The position numbers were made by a program, and so were the translations under genes. The notes beneath the pieces were generated by a model. The model was not told the DNA's origin. It made no database searches and worked only from the letters and a program-made list of their open reading frames with translations. From the NCBI GenBank assembly GCA_033725935.1, contig MU867106.1:124001-188000 (forward strand): a DNA stretch of 64,000 nucleotides. Reading direction: 5' to 3'. Source of the stretch: Cladorrhinum sp. PSN259 (taxonomy: Eukaryota > Ascomycota > Sordariomycetes > Sordariales > Podosporaceae). Of this stretch, positions 21,507 to 32,676 are shown piece by piece. Positions within the stretch are counted from its first letter, which is position 1. Every line of letters begins with the position of its first letter.

Positions 21507-23156
21507 CTACCCCAGGGAAGGTTGGCACCCGTTATCAGACATGAAATCCGAGTCTGAATCATAACGCGGCGTCAAGACCCCGCCGGATCCGTCCGAAGAC
21601 GACATGGACGCAGCAGTAGACTTTGGCTGCACGGATATGTCCCTCCTAGGACCAGAATTCTTCTTGTCTGCACGCATCCGCATCGTGCAAGCAGGACTCA
21701 ACACATGATAATAAATCCCTTGCTGCTCCACGTGAAACTTCTCAATCTCTTCAACCTCCTGCGCAGACACGCTCGGACGCACCCAGCGGAGACCCTCCTC
21801 GAGATTCAAGCCGATAATGACGCGACAGCTCGTCCTAATCTCGCGCGGGAGATTCAGGCTGGTATCCAACGCCGCTCCCATGGCGGCGTGGTACGCCAGT
21901 TCGTGCAAATCAGCGCCCGAAAACCCTTTGGTCCGTTTAATAATCCAGGGTGCGCCCTCGAAGAAAAGAGACGCCCCTTTGTACTCGCCCGCGAATTGGA
22001 TCTTTAGAATCTGGAGCCGGGCTTCCTCATCCGGTAGGGGCACGTAAATCTTTCTCTTGAGCAAGTCGAGAACAGGCTTGGTGATTTTGTGGGGGTTGCT
22101 TGACGTCGCCACGACGATGCATCGCCTTACGGGAGAGGTGCCGCCGTGTACTTTTAGGGCCGTTTCTTTGAAAATCTCAAAGAGACCTACCTTGGCTAGT
22201 GCGGTGTCCGAGTCGGCGTCGCTTCCGGGCGTAACACTGAGTATCTTGTCGATGCTGTGCCAGAGGAACACACAGGGCGGCATGTCGGGTTGGAGTTGGA
22301 TGCGTTCAAACATGTCCCGCAAGTCGGTCCGGAGCTGCTCCAAGCAGCGGGGGTTGAAGTTCGACCAGTTGATGTGGTCGGTGATGGTCCAGACGAAGCC
22401 GCCGACCTCTCTAGCCATTGCTTTGACGAGCATCGACTTCCCGACGCCTCTGGGTCCGTACAGAAGGGCTGCCGAGGTGTTGGCGTGTTGCTTGAGGATG
22501 CCTCTTTGGAAGGCTTCGTGGTAGTGAAGCGGTAGGGCTAGGAGTCGGAGGGATCTAATGGTTGCGCGAGTGGCGTAGACGTCGTCGGGGCCAAGAGGAA
22601 GAGAGTCGTCAGAGCGGCTGAATCGGTACTTGTTGAGAACAGAATGTTCTTTGATGGTTGGCTTTCGCTTCTTCGAGGCGGGGCTGCTCCTGTTCTTCTT
22701 GAAGGACACATTTTCCTTTACTGTGTCGCCTAGAATTTGACACCCGTTCAACATTCTTTTATCAACCTTGACCCTGACATCGGAAGGACTCGAAATCGTT
22801 GAGGAAAAAAACTCGCGCAGTCGATCCCGGAGCAATTGCGAATTTTGAGCATCCTTTTGGTCGATCCGTATGGACCTAGCGAGGGCCTCATCAACAATGT
22901 AAGCGACTTTGCCGCGCAGGGTTTGGGCATGAGCGGGCAGTTTATCGTTGTCGACGGTCATGTACCAGAGAGCCTGTCAGTCAAAGGGCTGTCAGTGATG
23001 ATAACTTGGGAGAAGGATAAGGAGTTAGAGATGACCTACCTTCCAGTCGACGAGAATAAACAGTATATAGAGAGTAAAGTAGACGAAGGGCTCAAGAAAT
23101 ATTTGTGCCAATATCCACCAGCCATATAGCTGGATCTTTTCTGGCCCGGGCTGCAT
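21507..23156 (-). CDS. Membrane-anchored AAA-family protein with degenerate Walker B
   Basis: Exon 1 (23156..23040) encodes 39 residues, MQPGPEKI then a transmembrane helix (GWWILAQIFLEPFVYFTLYI). A 66-nt intron (GTAGGT...TGACAG, phase 0) leads to exon 2 (22973..21507). The protein is 527 aa: an N-terminal TM, a basic linker, and a spastin/Vps4/Msp1-like AAA domain. Walker A is GPRGVGKS at about 212-219 and the FSGADLHELAYHAA sensor-2-side motif is clear. The Walker B position reads VFLWHSID (about 274-281), where active family members have hydrophobic-DE-x-D. Topology (short N-terminal anchor, AAA domain outside) is Msp1-like, but the protein may bind rather than hydrolyse ATP. The C-terminal Ser-rich tail is acidic. 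Confidence 0.8.
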
Positions 23157-23651
23157 GGTCGAGTAACGGACTGGCGGGACTCGAAAAGATCTTTGCGCCT
23201 GTGACGGCAGAATCGGTGACTTGAAGGAGAACTTGATGAGGGCCAGATGGGAAAGTTTTTTTGCAAGAAGAGCATGGGTGGGAATCGCAGATCAAACAAC
23301 GAAGAAAAGATGCTGAGCAATTTAAATTACCCTCAGTCAGAATTTGTGCGCAATTCTTATCAACATGGTGAGCAGCCACTGATGCTTCCACGACGCCTAT
23401 CGTTTCTCAACCAGTAGATCATGACACACTACGAAAGATAAGGTGAGCATGTGACAGGCACGTCTCATTAAAACTAAAAAGAATAAAATTTTCAAGATCA
23501 GGATCCTTCGTTGTTAATTCGGAGCGTTATCGGGCATAACAGGAAAAAAAAAATTTGAAGATCAGGATATCATAAATTACTATTATCATTTCAAGGAAAA
23601 AGAGTCATGTCTTATCACATGGTTTGTTTACATCATATACATATACCCCTT
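23157..23651. other. Intergenic region, head-to-tail
   Basis: About 495 bp of AT-rich DNA between the AAA gene start and the 3' end of the wall-protein gene. No gene is seen. Confidence 0.45.
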
Positions 23652-25319
23652 TTATAGCCAAAACAAAACAACACCCAACCCAACTCCCCAGACCAACCAC
23701 TTATTCCCTCCCTTTTCTGTCAACCTGCTCGCCGCAGCTGTAGAGACGCTAGTGGTAGGCGGTGCACCTCCTCCTGCCCCAGTAGAGGTAGTTGTCGGCG
23801 TGAGTCCAATTCCGGTTGTTTGCTCAGGCGGAGAAACGGTGGCACCCGAAGTCTCTCCCTCGGCCGACGACGTCTCAACAGGCGGCACCACAGCCCCCGT
23901 GCTGGTAGCAGCACTATCACTCGTCTCCGGAAAAACAGTAACGCTCCTCGTCACAGTCCCCGCCACACCGGTAGTAGGCAGGACGCTGCTGCTCAGGAAC
24001 TTTCCAGTCGGGTCGTAGTACTCGACCACCACGACACCCGACACAACAGGCGGCGGCGCACTAGTAATCGGCGCGGCGGTAGCGGTAACAATAACGGGTG
24101 GGGGGATCGTAACCACCGTCGTCGGTGGCGGAACCAAACCCCCGGTGATGGTCGGAACGGCATAGGGGGGATCGAACAGGCCGAACCGCCCGCAGGCGTT
24201 GCACGGGTACGCCCAGTTCCTGACCTGCGTCGGAGCCGCCAGGACGGGGTCGCATCTCGAGTCAACCATGGTGGCGATGGCGGTTGGGTCAGCGGTTTGC
24301 GCACAGTCGGTGCCCAGGTCGGCCAGGGTCAACTGGCGGGTGATGCCGCCCGAGGTTCCGGGGCCGATGTTGCCGCCTACGATTGTCGAGACCTCGTATA
24401 AATCCAGCGGCAAGATCCAGGAGGTGGTCGAGGGGCCTGCGGTCTGGTTTAGGGTGTTGATTCCCACGGCGGTGGGGATGAGCATGTAGACCGAGGGCGA
24501 GGTGAATGTGTAGGAGAGGGAGGTGTCGACGTAGGTGGATGGGTAGGTGTAGGGGCGGTTTGTCGGCCAGAAGTAGAGGTTTACTGTTGCGGCGGAGCTG
24601 AAGGTATAGTTAGTATCAAATCTTGAGGTGGGATTTAGGGAGACGACATACATGCTGCAGGATTTCGGGCAGGGATCGTAGGTGGTGGAAAAGATTGTTT
24701 GGGTTTGTGTCGTAAATGTTGTGATGGTTGCGGGAACAGTTTCTGTCGTGGTGGTTGTGTCGGTGTTGGTGATTGTTACCGAGTCTGTTTCCGTGTTTGT
24801 GATGGTAACGGAATCAGTATCAGTGGTGGTAATGGTCACAGAGTCGGTATCCGTCGTTGTCACAGTCACCGAATCCGTGCCGGTATTGGTGATTGTGGTC
24901 AAGGCGGTATCCGTATTTGTGATTGTAACCGAGTCTGTGTCGGTGTTGGTGACAGTGGTTAAACCTGTCTCCGTGTTGGTCACTGTCGTCAGAGCGGTGC
25001 CGGTATTTGTCACCGTCGTTAACGCAGTATCTGTGTTGGTAATGGTTGTGTAATTAGTGGCGGTAAGTTGGACGGTGTAGTGATGAGTCGTCGTCGTGCA
25101 CTCGGTGATAATCTGAGTGGTTGTGAGGTTGACGGTGTAGTCGACATAGCGAGTGACTTCCACAGTGGTCGTGTTTGTGACGGTAGCGCTGGCAGTGCAC
25201 ACCTCTTCAGGCGCCTTGATGACTGGCTTCTTGTCATGTGGAGATCTAGCCCCCCATCCTTTGGCTGACTGGACGAGGAGTGGCAGTATCACCAATGCTT
25301 TTGGTGTTGACAACATCAT
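23652..25319 (-). CDS. Thr-rich GPI-type cell-surface protein
   Basis: Single exon, 555 aa. Signal peptide MMLSTPKALVILPLLVQSAKG (a second ATG is adjacent at 25316). Residues about 90-215 are a Thr/Asn repeat built on TVTNTDTALT- and DSVTITNT-like units, which is heavily O-glycosylated in comparable proteins. A cysteine-containing globular middle follows (CPKSCSMYVV... and CDPV...CNACGRF, about 230-400). Then come a Pro/Thr/Ser stalk and a C-terminal hydrophobic tail (WLVWGVGLGVVLFWL), as expected for a GPI signal. The role is probably wall structure or adhesion. No enzymatic motif is seen. Confidence 0.8.
   Translation of the reverse strand: MMLSTPKALVILPLLVQSAKGWGARSPHDKKPVIKAPEEVCTASATVTNTTTVEVTRYVDYTVNLTTTQIITECTTTTHHYTVQLTATNYTTITNTDTALTTVTNTGTALTTVTNTETGLTTVTNTDTDSVTITNTDTALTTITNTGTDSVTVTTTDTDSVTITTTDTDSVTITNTETDSVTITNTDTTTTTETVPATITTFTTQTQTIFSTTYDPCPKSCSMYVVSLNPTSRFDTNYTFSSAATVNLYFWPTNRPYTYPSTYVDTSLSYTFTSPSVYMLIPTAVGINTLNQTAGPSTTSWILPLDLYEVSTIVGGNIGPGTSGGITRQLTLADLGTDCAQTADPTAIATMVDSRCDPVLAAPTQVRNWAYPCNACGRFGLFDPPYAVPTITGGLVPPPTTVVTIPPPVIVTATAAPITSAPPPVVSGVVVVEYYDPTGKFLSSSVLPTTGVAGTVTRSVTVFPETSDSAATSTGAVVPPVETSSAEGETSGATVSPPEQTTGIGLTPTTTSTGAGGGAPPTTSVSTAAASRLTEKGGNKWLVWGVGLGVVLFWL
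24690..25050 (-). repeat. In-frame Thr/Asn-coding degenerate tandem repeat
   Basis: The repeat has irregular 24-36-bp periodicity and encodes variants of TTVTNTGTAL and DSVTITNTDT within the wall-protein gene. Such tracts often vary in length between strains. Confidence 0.75.
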
Positions 25320-25870
25320 GGCTGAAGTTGAAGCCTGGTGCTGCTCATAAAACGAGTGATGATAGCGAATGTTGGTATGGCGGATAAAGAGCGCCTGAGA
25401 AAAAAAAAGGACACAAGCGGAGTCAAGGTGTGGGATTTAATGTGTTCCTAACGATGCAGGGACTTGTTCGTTGACTTGTTCGTTGACATGTCAGGTTCCC
25501 GGTTTTGTGCATTGGTTGTCAGTTTCCTATTTGGGATGTTGTCATGCCAGGAACTTGGAAATCCAGAACTTTGCCCAGGCCTGTCAGTCCATGGCCAGGT
25601 TACAATGCACTCCCAAAATGGAAGTGGTGGCTGTTTGGTGTGCCTGATTGGTCCACAAGGTGTGATCCGGCATTCCGCTGTCAGGGGTAAGCTGCGAGGT
25701 GACGTCTGGACTTTTGTCTTGCCATTGAACGTCATGAGCGACGTAGAATCCATAATCAAGAAATTGATGTGGCGAGTGGTCTTTGAAGAGATAATGGCGC
25801 TGTTCTTTTTTCTGAGCTCCTCCAAACATGGAGTTCCGAGGATCCGAACTGTTGGTGTCAATGTCTCACC
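25320..25870. other. Bidirectional promoter region between divergent surface-protein genes
   Basis: The wall-protein gene (minus) and the protease-like gene (plus) are transcribed away from this 551-bp spacer. Just before the downstream start codon an out-of-frame ATG at 25861 opens an 18-codon frame that overlaps the true start, a possible leaky-scanning control. Confidence 0.45.
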
Positions 25871-27911
25871 ATGTGGTCCACATCGAAGTTCTGGGCCTTG
25901 GCCCTTTTTGTTACTAGCTCATTTTCACAGAATTCCCCGCCAAAGCCGGTTGTGATTCCTGCAAGTCAACACTGGGAAGGGAACGATGGACCTTGGAGCA
26001 CCTTTGACCTTCGGGTTGGCAAACCAGAACAGTTCGTGAGAGTTCTTGTTTCCACAGCTTCTCCTCACGCACTTGTCCCATTGGAAAAATACGCTTGCTC
26101 GGCTCAGTCCTTTCCTGCACCACCCTCGGATTGTGCTGTATCGAGAGGAAACCTCTTTGATCTCAATGAGTCGTCGACTTGGCAAAATGTCGGCACATAC
26201 GACATTAATCAAGACGGCGTTGGCCTTGGAGCAACCTATGGGTATAGCCAACCAACACAGTTTGGGTTCGACAACTTGGCTGTTGGGCTGAACGGACCAG
26301 CACTGGAGAATCAGACCGTGGGCGGTATTGCAACGCCAGAGCCATTCTATCTGGGCATCATCGGACTCAACAACCAACCGATGAACTTTACTTCGCTGGG
26401 CAACCACTCGACATCTTCTTTTATCACAACACTGAAGGACCAAAACAAAATTCCAAGCCTCAGCTGGAGTTACACTGCCGGTGCCAAATATCGGCTAAAG
26501 CAGGTCAATGGGCAGCTCATCTTCTCCGGTTACGACACATCGCGGTTCACCGAGAACCCGGTCTCCTTCACCATGGCCGAGGATGTTACTCGAGACCTTG
26601 TCGTTGCTCTTCAGTCAATCAGTTACAGCGGATCCTCTTCGGCCACGCTTCTCTCAGATCCAATCGACATCTACATCGACTCGACAGATCCGAACCTTTG
26701 GCTTCCACCCAAGGTAGTCGATGAGTTTGAAAAGGCATTTGGCCTGACGCTCGATGAAACTTCTGGATTATACCTTGTCAACGACACCCACCGAGACCGG
26801 CTTCTTGGCTCCAACGCAGAAGTGTCCTTTAGATTCTCGGACGGCAAGTCTGGAGGTGATACTCTGACCATTGTCTTGCCTTATGCAGCATTCGACTTGA
26901 CGGCCAAGTATCCCCTAGTTGCCAACACCAGCCATTACTTTCCATTGAAGCGTGCAAACAGCTCGGGGCAGTATACACTGGGTCGGATATTCTTACAAGA
27001 AGCGTAAGTGCCCTTTTCTAGTCTCGATCTCAGGGTTGCAAACTAACACATTTGACAGCTATCTCTCAGTCGACTACGAGCGAAAAGTTTTCAACCTATC
27101 AGCATGCACTTGGAACCAGGGCGCCAAAGAAAACATTGTCGCAATCACCTCCAAGGACGACCCCAGTTCAGGTCTATCTCCATCTGATGACCCCGCCAAA
27201 AAGAAACTGGGCGGCGGAGTAATTGCAGGCATAGTAATCGGCAGCATCGTAGGCGTCGCCCTCATCGCCACCGCAATAGCGTTTTGCATTCTCCGGAAAC
27301 GCAGAGAGTGGATCGGTAAAGGCTTCGCCGTGGCCAGAACGGACCATCAGCCCGACGAATCGGTTCTGAAAGGTCCAGTTTTCAACTCTGATTCTTTCCG
27401 ACGAGGTTCAACCCCAACAAACAGTGCATCGGTACCTTATTCCGCGGCAGATATATCAGCCTCTCGCACGAATGAGTCTGGAGTATCGACGGCCGACCAT
27501 TCCCGATCTGGGTCAGGGGTATCTCCACGTAGTGGTGCTGCTGCTGCTGCTGCTGTTGCCACAACTATGCCTGCTGTGGCTGTAAACGGTGGAAAGGCTG
27601 CAGAACTTGACGGGCAGGACACACTCATAAAACCGGACACCGAGTTGGATGGGAGTGAGATACAAAGGCCGTTACCGTCCGTTGCCGAGGATCCCGCTGG
27701 TGTGTATGAGTTGCCTGCAAGTCCTAATGCAATTCAACCTGGGGCAGAGAGAAGCAAGCACGGGATATTAGGGGCTGGAGACGAACAGCACTCGCCTCCT
27801 TCTCCGATGACTGCTACGATGGACACGACAGGCGCAAGAGCGCACAGAGTCAGCTTAGCGAATTCGGTCTTGGTGTCTCCTGATACACCGACAAATCGTC
27901 ATGCCTTTTAG
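25871..27911 (+). CDS. Single-pass membrane aspartyl-protease-like protein, first catalytic Asp missing
   Basis: Exons 25871-27003 and 27059-27911 (55-nt intron GTAAGT...GACAG) give 661 aa. A signal peptide (about 1-19) is followed by a pepsin-fold ectodomain with many N-glycosylation sequons. A TM helix at about 430-456 (GGGVIAGIVIGSIVGVALIA) precedes a basic stop-transfer RKRREW and a Ser-rich cytoplasmic tail of about 200 aa. In the first lobe the DTGS position reads STAS (residues 61-64). The second lobe keeps IYIDSTDPNLWLP with D270. Loss of one of the two Asp residues should abolish A1-family peptidase activity, so a binding or sensing role is more likely. The tail includes a poly-Ala run encoded by GCT repeats near 27536-27556. 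Confidence 0.82.
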
Positions 27912-28844
27912 TGTGCCTTTTGTTCAGGATTCGAATAGAGGGAGAGTATGGACGATGCTAGTGCAAGAGTTGAGATCATTGCTACAATACCAAGAACGGG
28001 GGGAAAGATATATGCAAGGAAGGTCACATCACACCATCGTGAAGTCAGAATATAGTACGAATAATGAATAATGTCTTCTTCTTTTTGAAAAATCCATGAC
28101 CACTTACAAGCACCGAATCTGAAACGACTCGAGTCATTCAACCATCAATAACCCACTCCAGACCTCCCTGCCACCCTAGTGCTTGTTGGGTACCTGTAGT
28201 AGTATCGGGGAACGAGAAGGTGACGGAAGGGATTAAGAGCTCGGAGCCGCACTGGAAGGGACATTCGACGTTGGACTAACCTTTGGAGGGTTGGGTCAAT
28301 ATCCTGGGTGCATCCAGCTTTGTTGCTTAGAATTGTTTCGGATACTTGGTCTCGGTTCAGAGTTGATGAGGGAAATAGCCTTCAAAAAAACGCCCATGTT
28401 ATATCTTTCAAGACATGCCGTTTGTTCCTCAAAACTCGATGAAAAATATTTTATCTCGACGCAATTGTTGTATGGTGTTTCATTGCTCGTTTCAGCGTGT
28501 GGGATCATATAAAGAGACATATCTATTATATGCGACGAATCTACGCACATGAAATTTCCTTATTCGTATCTTAAGCACGTCACATTGCTCACCCGGCCCA
28601 GGTGCGAGTCCGGTTTTCCAGGGGTAGGCGGTGTGGGCTGGAGAGGGGCAGAATTACCAATTCTGATGAACCAATGGATTTCTTGACTAATGATGATGGT
28701 GCGGGGCACCAAACAAATCCCAACAGCAGTTGATAAGAAGACCCGTACCGGCTCTGCCCGCCATACAATCGTTCGCGATAAATCCATCGAGTAGGAGTTG
28801 CGGGTTGAATATCTGGACACTTCGAAGGGAACAGCTAAGACGAC
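27912..28844. other. Intergenic region before the CorA-like gene
   Basis: This 0.9-kb stretch has no gene I can support. Confidence 0.45.
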
Positions 28845-30856
28845 ATGGAAAAGGCCGTGTTTACTGCGGCTCTTGAGTCCCGGAAGGAGTTGATCGAACA
28901 AACATCATGGTTAGAGATGTTAAATTATACGGTTCGTGCTGAGAGATCTAGTTGAATAAGAGGAGTTGCATGACTGAATGCCAAGTTAATCGGGTTGCTT
29001 CCAGGATGCCTCGCTTGATACCGTTAACGTTGATGAGCATCGCTTCTTTGAATCGCTTGAAGATGGCACCTTTGAGGACTTTCTTCACCGCCGGGTAGGT
29101 AACCTTGTGCTCAGATCACCATCGCATATTGTGCGGTGACCACTCGCTTATACTACCTACTTACAGGGCAGATTTGCTCAGGAGCCTCTACCTAGTGGAG
29201 TCAGTCTCAAGGCCGGCCTCCGGCTGATGTAAGGGAATATTCCATACCCTCTCTTTAGAATTCCGCTAGATTAACATCTCAAAGCGTACAACTTGGTGCC
29301 GAGGACCGCGAAACCTTTTCTCCAAACAATCTCAGCCTGCCCAAAGCGTCCTACGCTGCAATGGTCGAGGCATTCCATCTCCCAAAGCTTGCCATTGAGA
29401 CCGCCAGTGCCGTCGGGCCATTCTTCTGGTTCTCACTAGTCGACCGTGATGGACAAAGCCCCCGCATGGGTATGTCCTTTTCCCTTGGTGGCTACCCCAC
29501 CGACCAAAGGTACCCAAGTTAGATCACAGTTCGGCCTAGAGCCCCTAACTCGGCACTATGACAGACATGGTATTCCGCAAGAGCGACATCCGGCGAAATG
29601 GATGCACGCGAGGCTGGGAGCTCACGCTCAGCCATGAGCTAAAGACGGGCATGACGCAGGGCTTCCTCAAGGGAACCCATTCCGTCGAGCTCCCGGATGT
29701 CATCAACCTCCTAAAGAGCTGCGGCCCAGAAATTGGTCATCCGCTGCTTCTACCCATGATCATGTTCCGCAAGCAGTCGACCGGGTTTCGATCGGACCAC
29801 CCGCAGCGGAGCGCGCGCGAGTGGCTCCAGCGCATCGAACAGGTCATCACGATGCGTCAGGCATCTTCGGACTTGCCCGACTGCTACACCAACGATTCGG
29901 AGCTCGACATTTCTGCCCTTAACAGAGACCTCGTCGAGTGCCATGCGCAGGTGCTCTGGCAGCGGCCGGCGGCGTATCTCGCCATTGTAGATTCGGTGGA
30001 GCGGGCGGCACGGCTCTTCATGGATGCTGTTCCGGAGGGGAGGATGAGAGCAAGTCATCCCAATGATCTTGAACGGTTCCAAGAGACTTTGGTGTCGAGG
30101 CTGTTCCTTTACAGGAAGATGTGGGAGGGCATCGAAGTGTATGCGAACACGACGCTGCAGCGGCTGGAGATGCAGAGGAACGCGGTAGGTGCTCAACAAT
30201 GCTCCTCCTGTTATTTTACTTTTATTTCATTTCTTCTGTTTTCAACTTTCTACTGACCATCTGCAGCTATACAACATCATGGCGCAGAGGGACAACAGAG
30301 TGAACTTGGAGCTTGCTCACGACCAGAGGAGGCTAGCTCATACGAGCAAGCGCGAGTCCGAAGCAATGAAAGGCATATCGCTCCTCGGTGCCGTTTTCCT
30401 TCCCGGGGCCTTCTTATCGGTAGAGACCACCCACCCCCGATCTCAGCTCATGGGCTCTACAACTTACAGTACAATATCCAGTCCATCTTCTCCACAACCT
30501 TTTTCGACTTCAAAGACGCCACCGACTGGGCCTCGACCGTTTCGCCTCGGTTCTGGCTCTACTACGCCGTCGGCATCCCCTTCACGCTCGCTGTCGTCGC
30601 GCTCTACTTTGTCTGGGAGAGGCGGCGGGCGAGGCGGTACGCCGCAGAGGACGCTGACATCGAGGATGATTTGGGGAAGATGGAAGTGCGAATTATGCAG
30701 GCTCTGAGACGTCGAACCATGAATAAGGCCAGAACGTATGGCGAACGGCTGGAGCGAAGGCAGCAGTTAGCGGCCAATGAAGAGAACGACTTCGGCGCGT
30801 CCATGGAGGTCGCTGAACAGGTGCCGGCCATCACGTCGAGTGCCGCTACATTCTAG
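28845..30856 (+). CDS. CorA-like magnesium-transporter-type membrane protein, seven exons
   Basis: Reconstructed exons: 28845-28931, 29005-29094, 29167-29228, 29285-29469, 29565-30184, 30267-30419 and 30482-30856, giving 523 aa. Every junction has GT-AG ends and consistent phase. The N-terminal half shows the fungal pattern of this family (LSLPKASYAAMVEAFHLPKL, VGPFFWFSL, ELTLSHELKTGMTQGF). The C-terminal part has a long helix (YNIMAQRDNRVNLELAHDQR), a first TM reading GISLLGAVFLPGAFLSS followed by IFSTTFFDF, and a second TM (FWLYYAVGIPFTLAVVALYF). The canonical bacterial GMN motif is not evident, as in many fungal CorA-like proteins, so actual Mg transport is uncertain. The start exon is the least certain, because a shorter ATG exists at 28917 in the same frame. 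Confidence 0.75.
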
Positions 30857-31792
30857 GTCGGCCGCCGACACTAATATCAGTTAGAATCTAATTTTACATA
30901 CTGTTGCTAGATGGGCTTCCACAGGCCTGTAGTACACTAGCATGTGATGTGACATCCCAGGATATACCAGTATATGCCCGGGATGGTACATAATATCTCT
31001 ATACTAAGTTCTGTCCCAGGTTTGGAGCAAGGATACTCTATATCATTTTACAAATTAAACTAGGATGGCATATCCTATCCACACCATGTACTAGTATACG
31101 ACAAACGGTCTGAATTTAGGCTTGCTCAGAGAAGAATCAGGGAAAGCTCAGGACAAATCAGCCACAGCTCACCCCAGCTCAGTACTACAAACGAAAGCGA
31201 AATTTGGTATGCCCAGATTCGCCGCAGACAACCAGGCTGTTGTTTGTTGTTCTTTTTGGTGCAGTGCCGTTGTGACTGCCTTTTGTTCAGCTTGTTGCAA
31301 ACGTATTTGCCAGAAGTGTACATGACTCTCAGCATTCCAATCAATGTGTACTGCGCCACCGACCCTGAGACGTAGCGAACCTGGTAAGTGTAAAAAAGAA
31401 TGCTTATATTGAAGCTCACCAATACCCAGCAGGGCTGGAAATAAGCTTCGATTCCAAGAGTCGCCCCTTGTTTTATTGCCAAGAATATGTCCCAAAAGGG
31501 GCAGTTGTACCTATTTCAAATTCGAGGAAATGCTGGATTTGATCAACAGCGGCTGTCAAACACTTAACAATTGTAAGATCATCTTGAAATGATGGTGGTT
31601 GTAATATACGCTCAAAGAGAAAGTGGTATAAAAGACTTCTTCACACACACTTCTCAACATTCTCATCCTCATCAGAGTCATCAGTATCACATCTCATACA
31701 TCTAGTTATCTACAATCCTCTTTTCTCCCCATCAACTAAATCCCCAACACACAAAAAACACCCTCTACCAAACCTTCTTTTCAACCATCAAA
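30857..31792. other. Intergenic region with TATA box
   Basis: No gene is seen in most of this 936 bp. TATAAAA at 31627-31633 followed by a CT/CA-rich leader is a plausible promoter for the small surface-protein gene starting at 31793. Confidence 0.45.
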
Positions 31793-32155
31793 ATGCGCCC
31801 CACAGCAGTCCTCCTCCTTGCATCGGCCCTCGCCACAACCATCCTCGCCTAGGAAACCAGCTCTTCCTCCTCCGACGCCTCATCTTCTATTACCCTAGTC
31901 GTAATCGGCGGTGCAGGCCCAGGCAAAGCAGAACTCAGCGTACTCCCCTCCATAACCATCGCCTTGGTGGTTCCAACAACAACAACATCGCTATCTGAGT
32001 CCACTATAACCTCCAACTCGCTGGTTTGCACCCTTACGGACGTTGTCAAGTGTAAGAGCGGTGCTGGCAGTGTACAAGGGAAGATTGGGAGCGTGGGGGT
32101 TATTCTTGTTGTTGTGTTGGTTGCTAGTGCTGTTGCTTTTGGGATGGCTTATTAG
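31793..32155 (+). pseudogene. Small Ser/Thr-rich GPI-type surface protein, interrupted by an in-frame TAG
   Basis: MRPTAVLLLASALATTILA is a clean signal peptide. The next codon is TAG (31850-31852). The same frame then continues for 101 codons (ETSSSSSDASSSITLVVIGG ... SLVCTLTDVVKCKSG) to a hydrophobic C-terminal tail (VGVILVVVLVASAVAFGMAY) and a normal stop, the layout of a GPI-anchored protein. A single CAG-to-TAG change at the first mature residue accounts for the break. The preserved frame and tail imply the lesion is recent, a sequence error or, less likely, read through. No splice sites bypass it. Confidence 0.7.
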
Positions 32156-32676
32156 AGGCGAATGATAAGAAAATTAGGTGACTGCTTTTAATGGTGAAAC
32201 GAAGGGGGAAAGGGTACCACGGTGGTGGGAGTGATATGTAAAGATACTATATGGACGAGAAAGGGCAGCGTAGATTACAGGAGGGAATTAAGCAGCTTAT
32301 TTCATTTTATCTTTGTTTTCTATTTTTATGTTTTATTTTCATTTTCTTTTTGTCATCCTCCTTTTTAGGTCTTGAAGCACGGTTTAATTACAAATCAAGA
32401 GATAGTACCTTGATTCTACCAACTAACAGTTCGGTAGTTGTGCTTCTGTCTGGTAGAGTTCAGTTTCGTATTTGAATCTAAAAGAATTCTCTAATCGAAC
32501 GATCAGATGAAATTAACTGACTGAAATGCCTGATTTCAGGACTTTATCATATGTCCGTCATCTGATGAAATCATTTGTATTAACTACCTGGATTCGACAC
32601 ACTTCTCTTGTTTTGCTTCTTCGCCTCATCTATGGGTATCGTCAATATTCACAATGTCCCTGGAAACTTATGTACA
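32156..32676. other. Intergenic region, convergent 3' ends
   Basis: AT-rich spacer between the small surface-protein locus and the 3' end of the NLR-type gene. No gene is seen. Confidence 0.45.
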
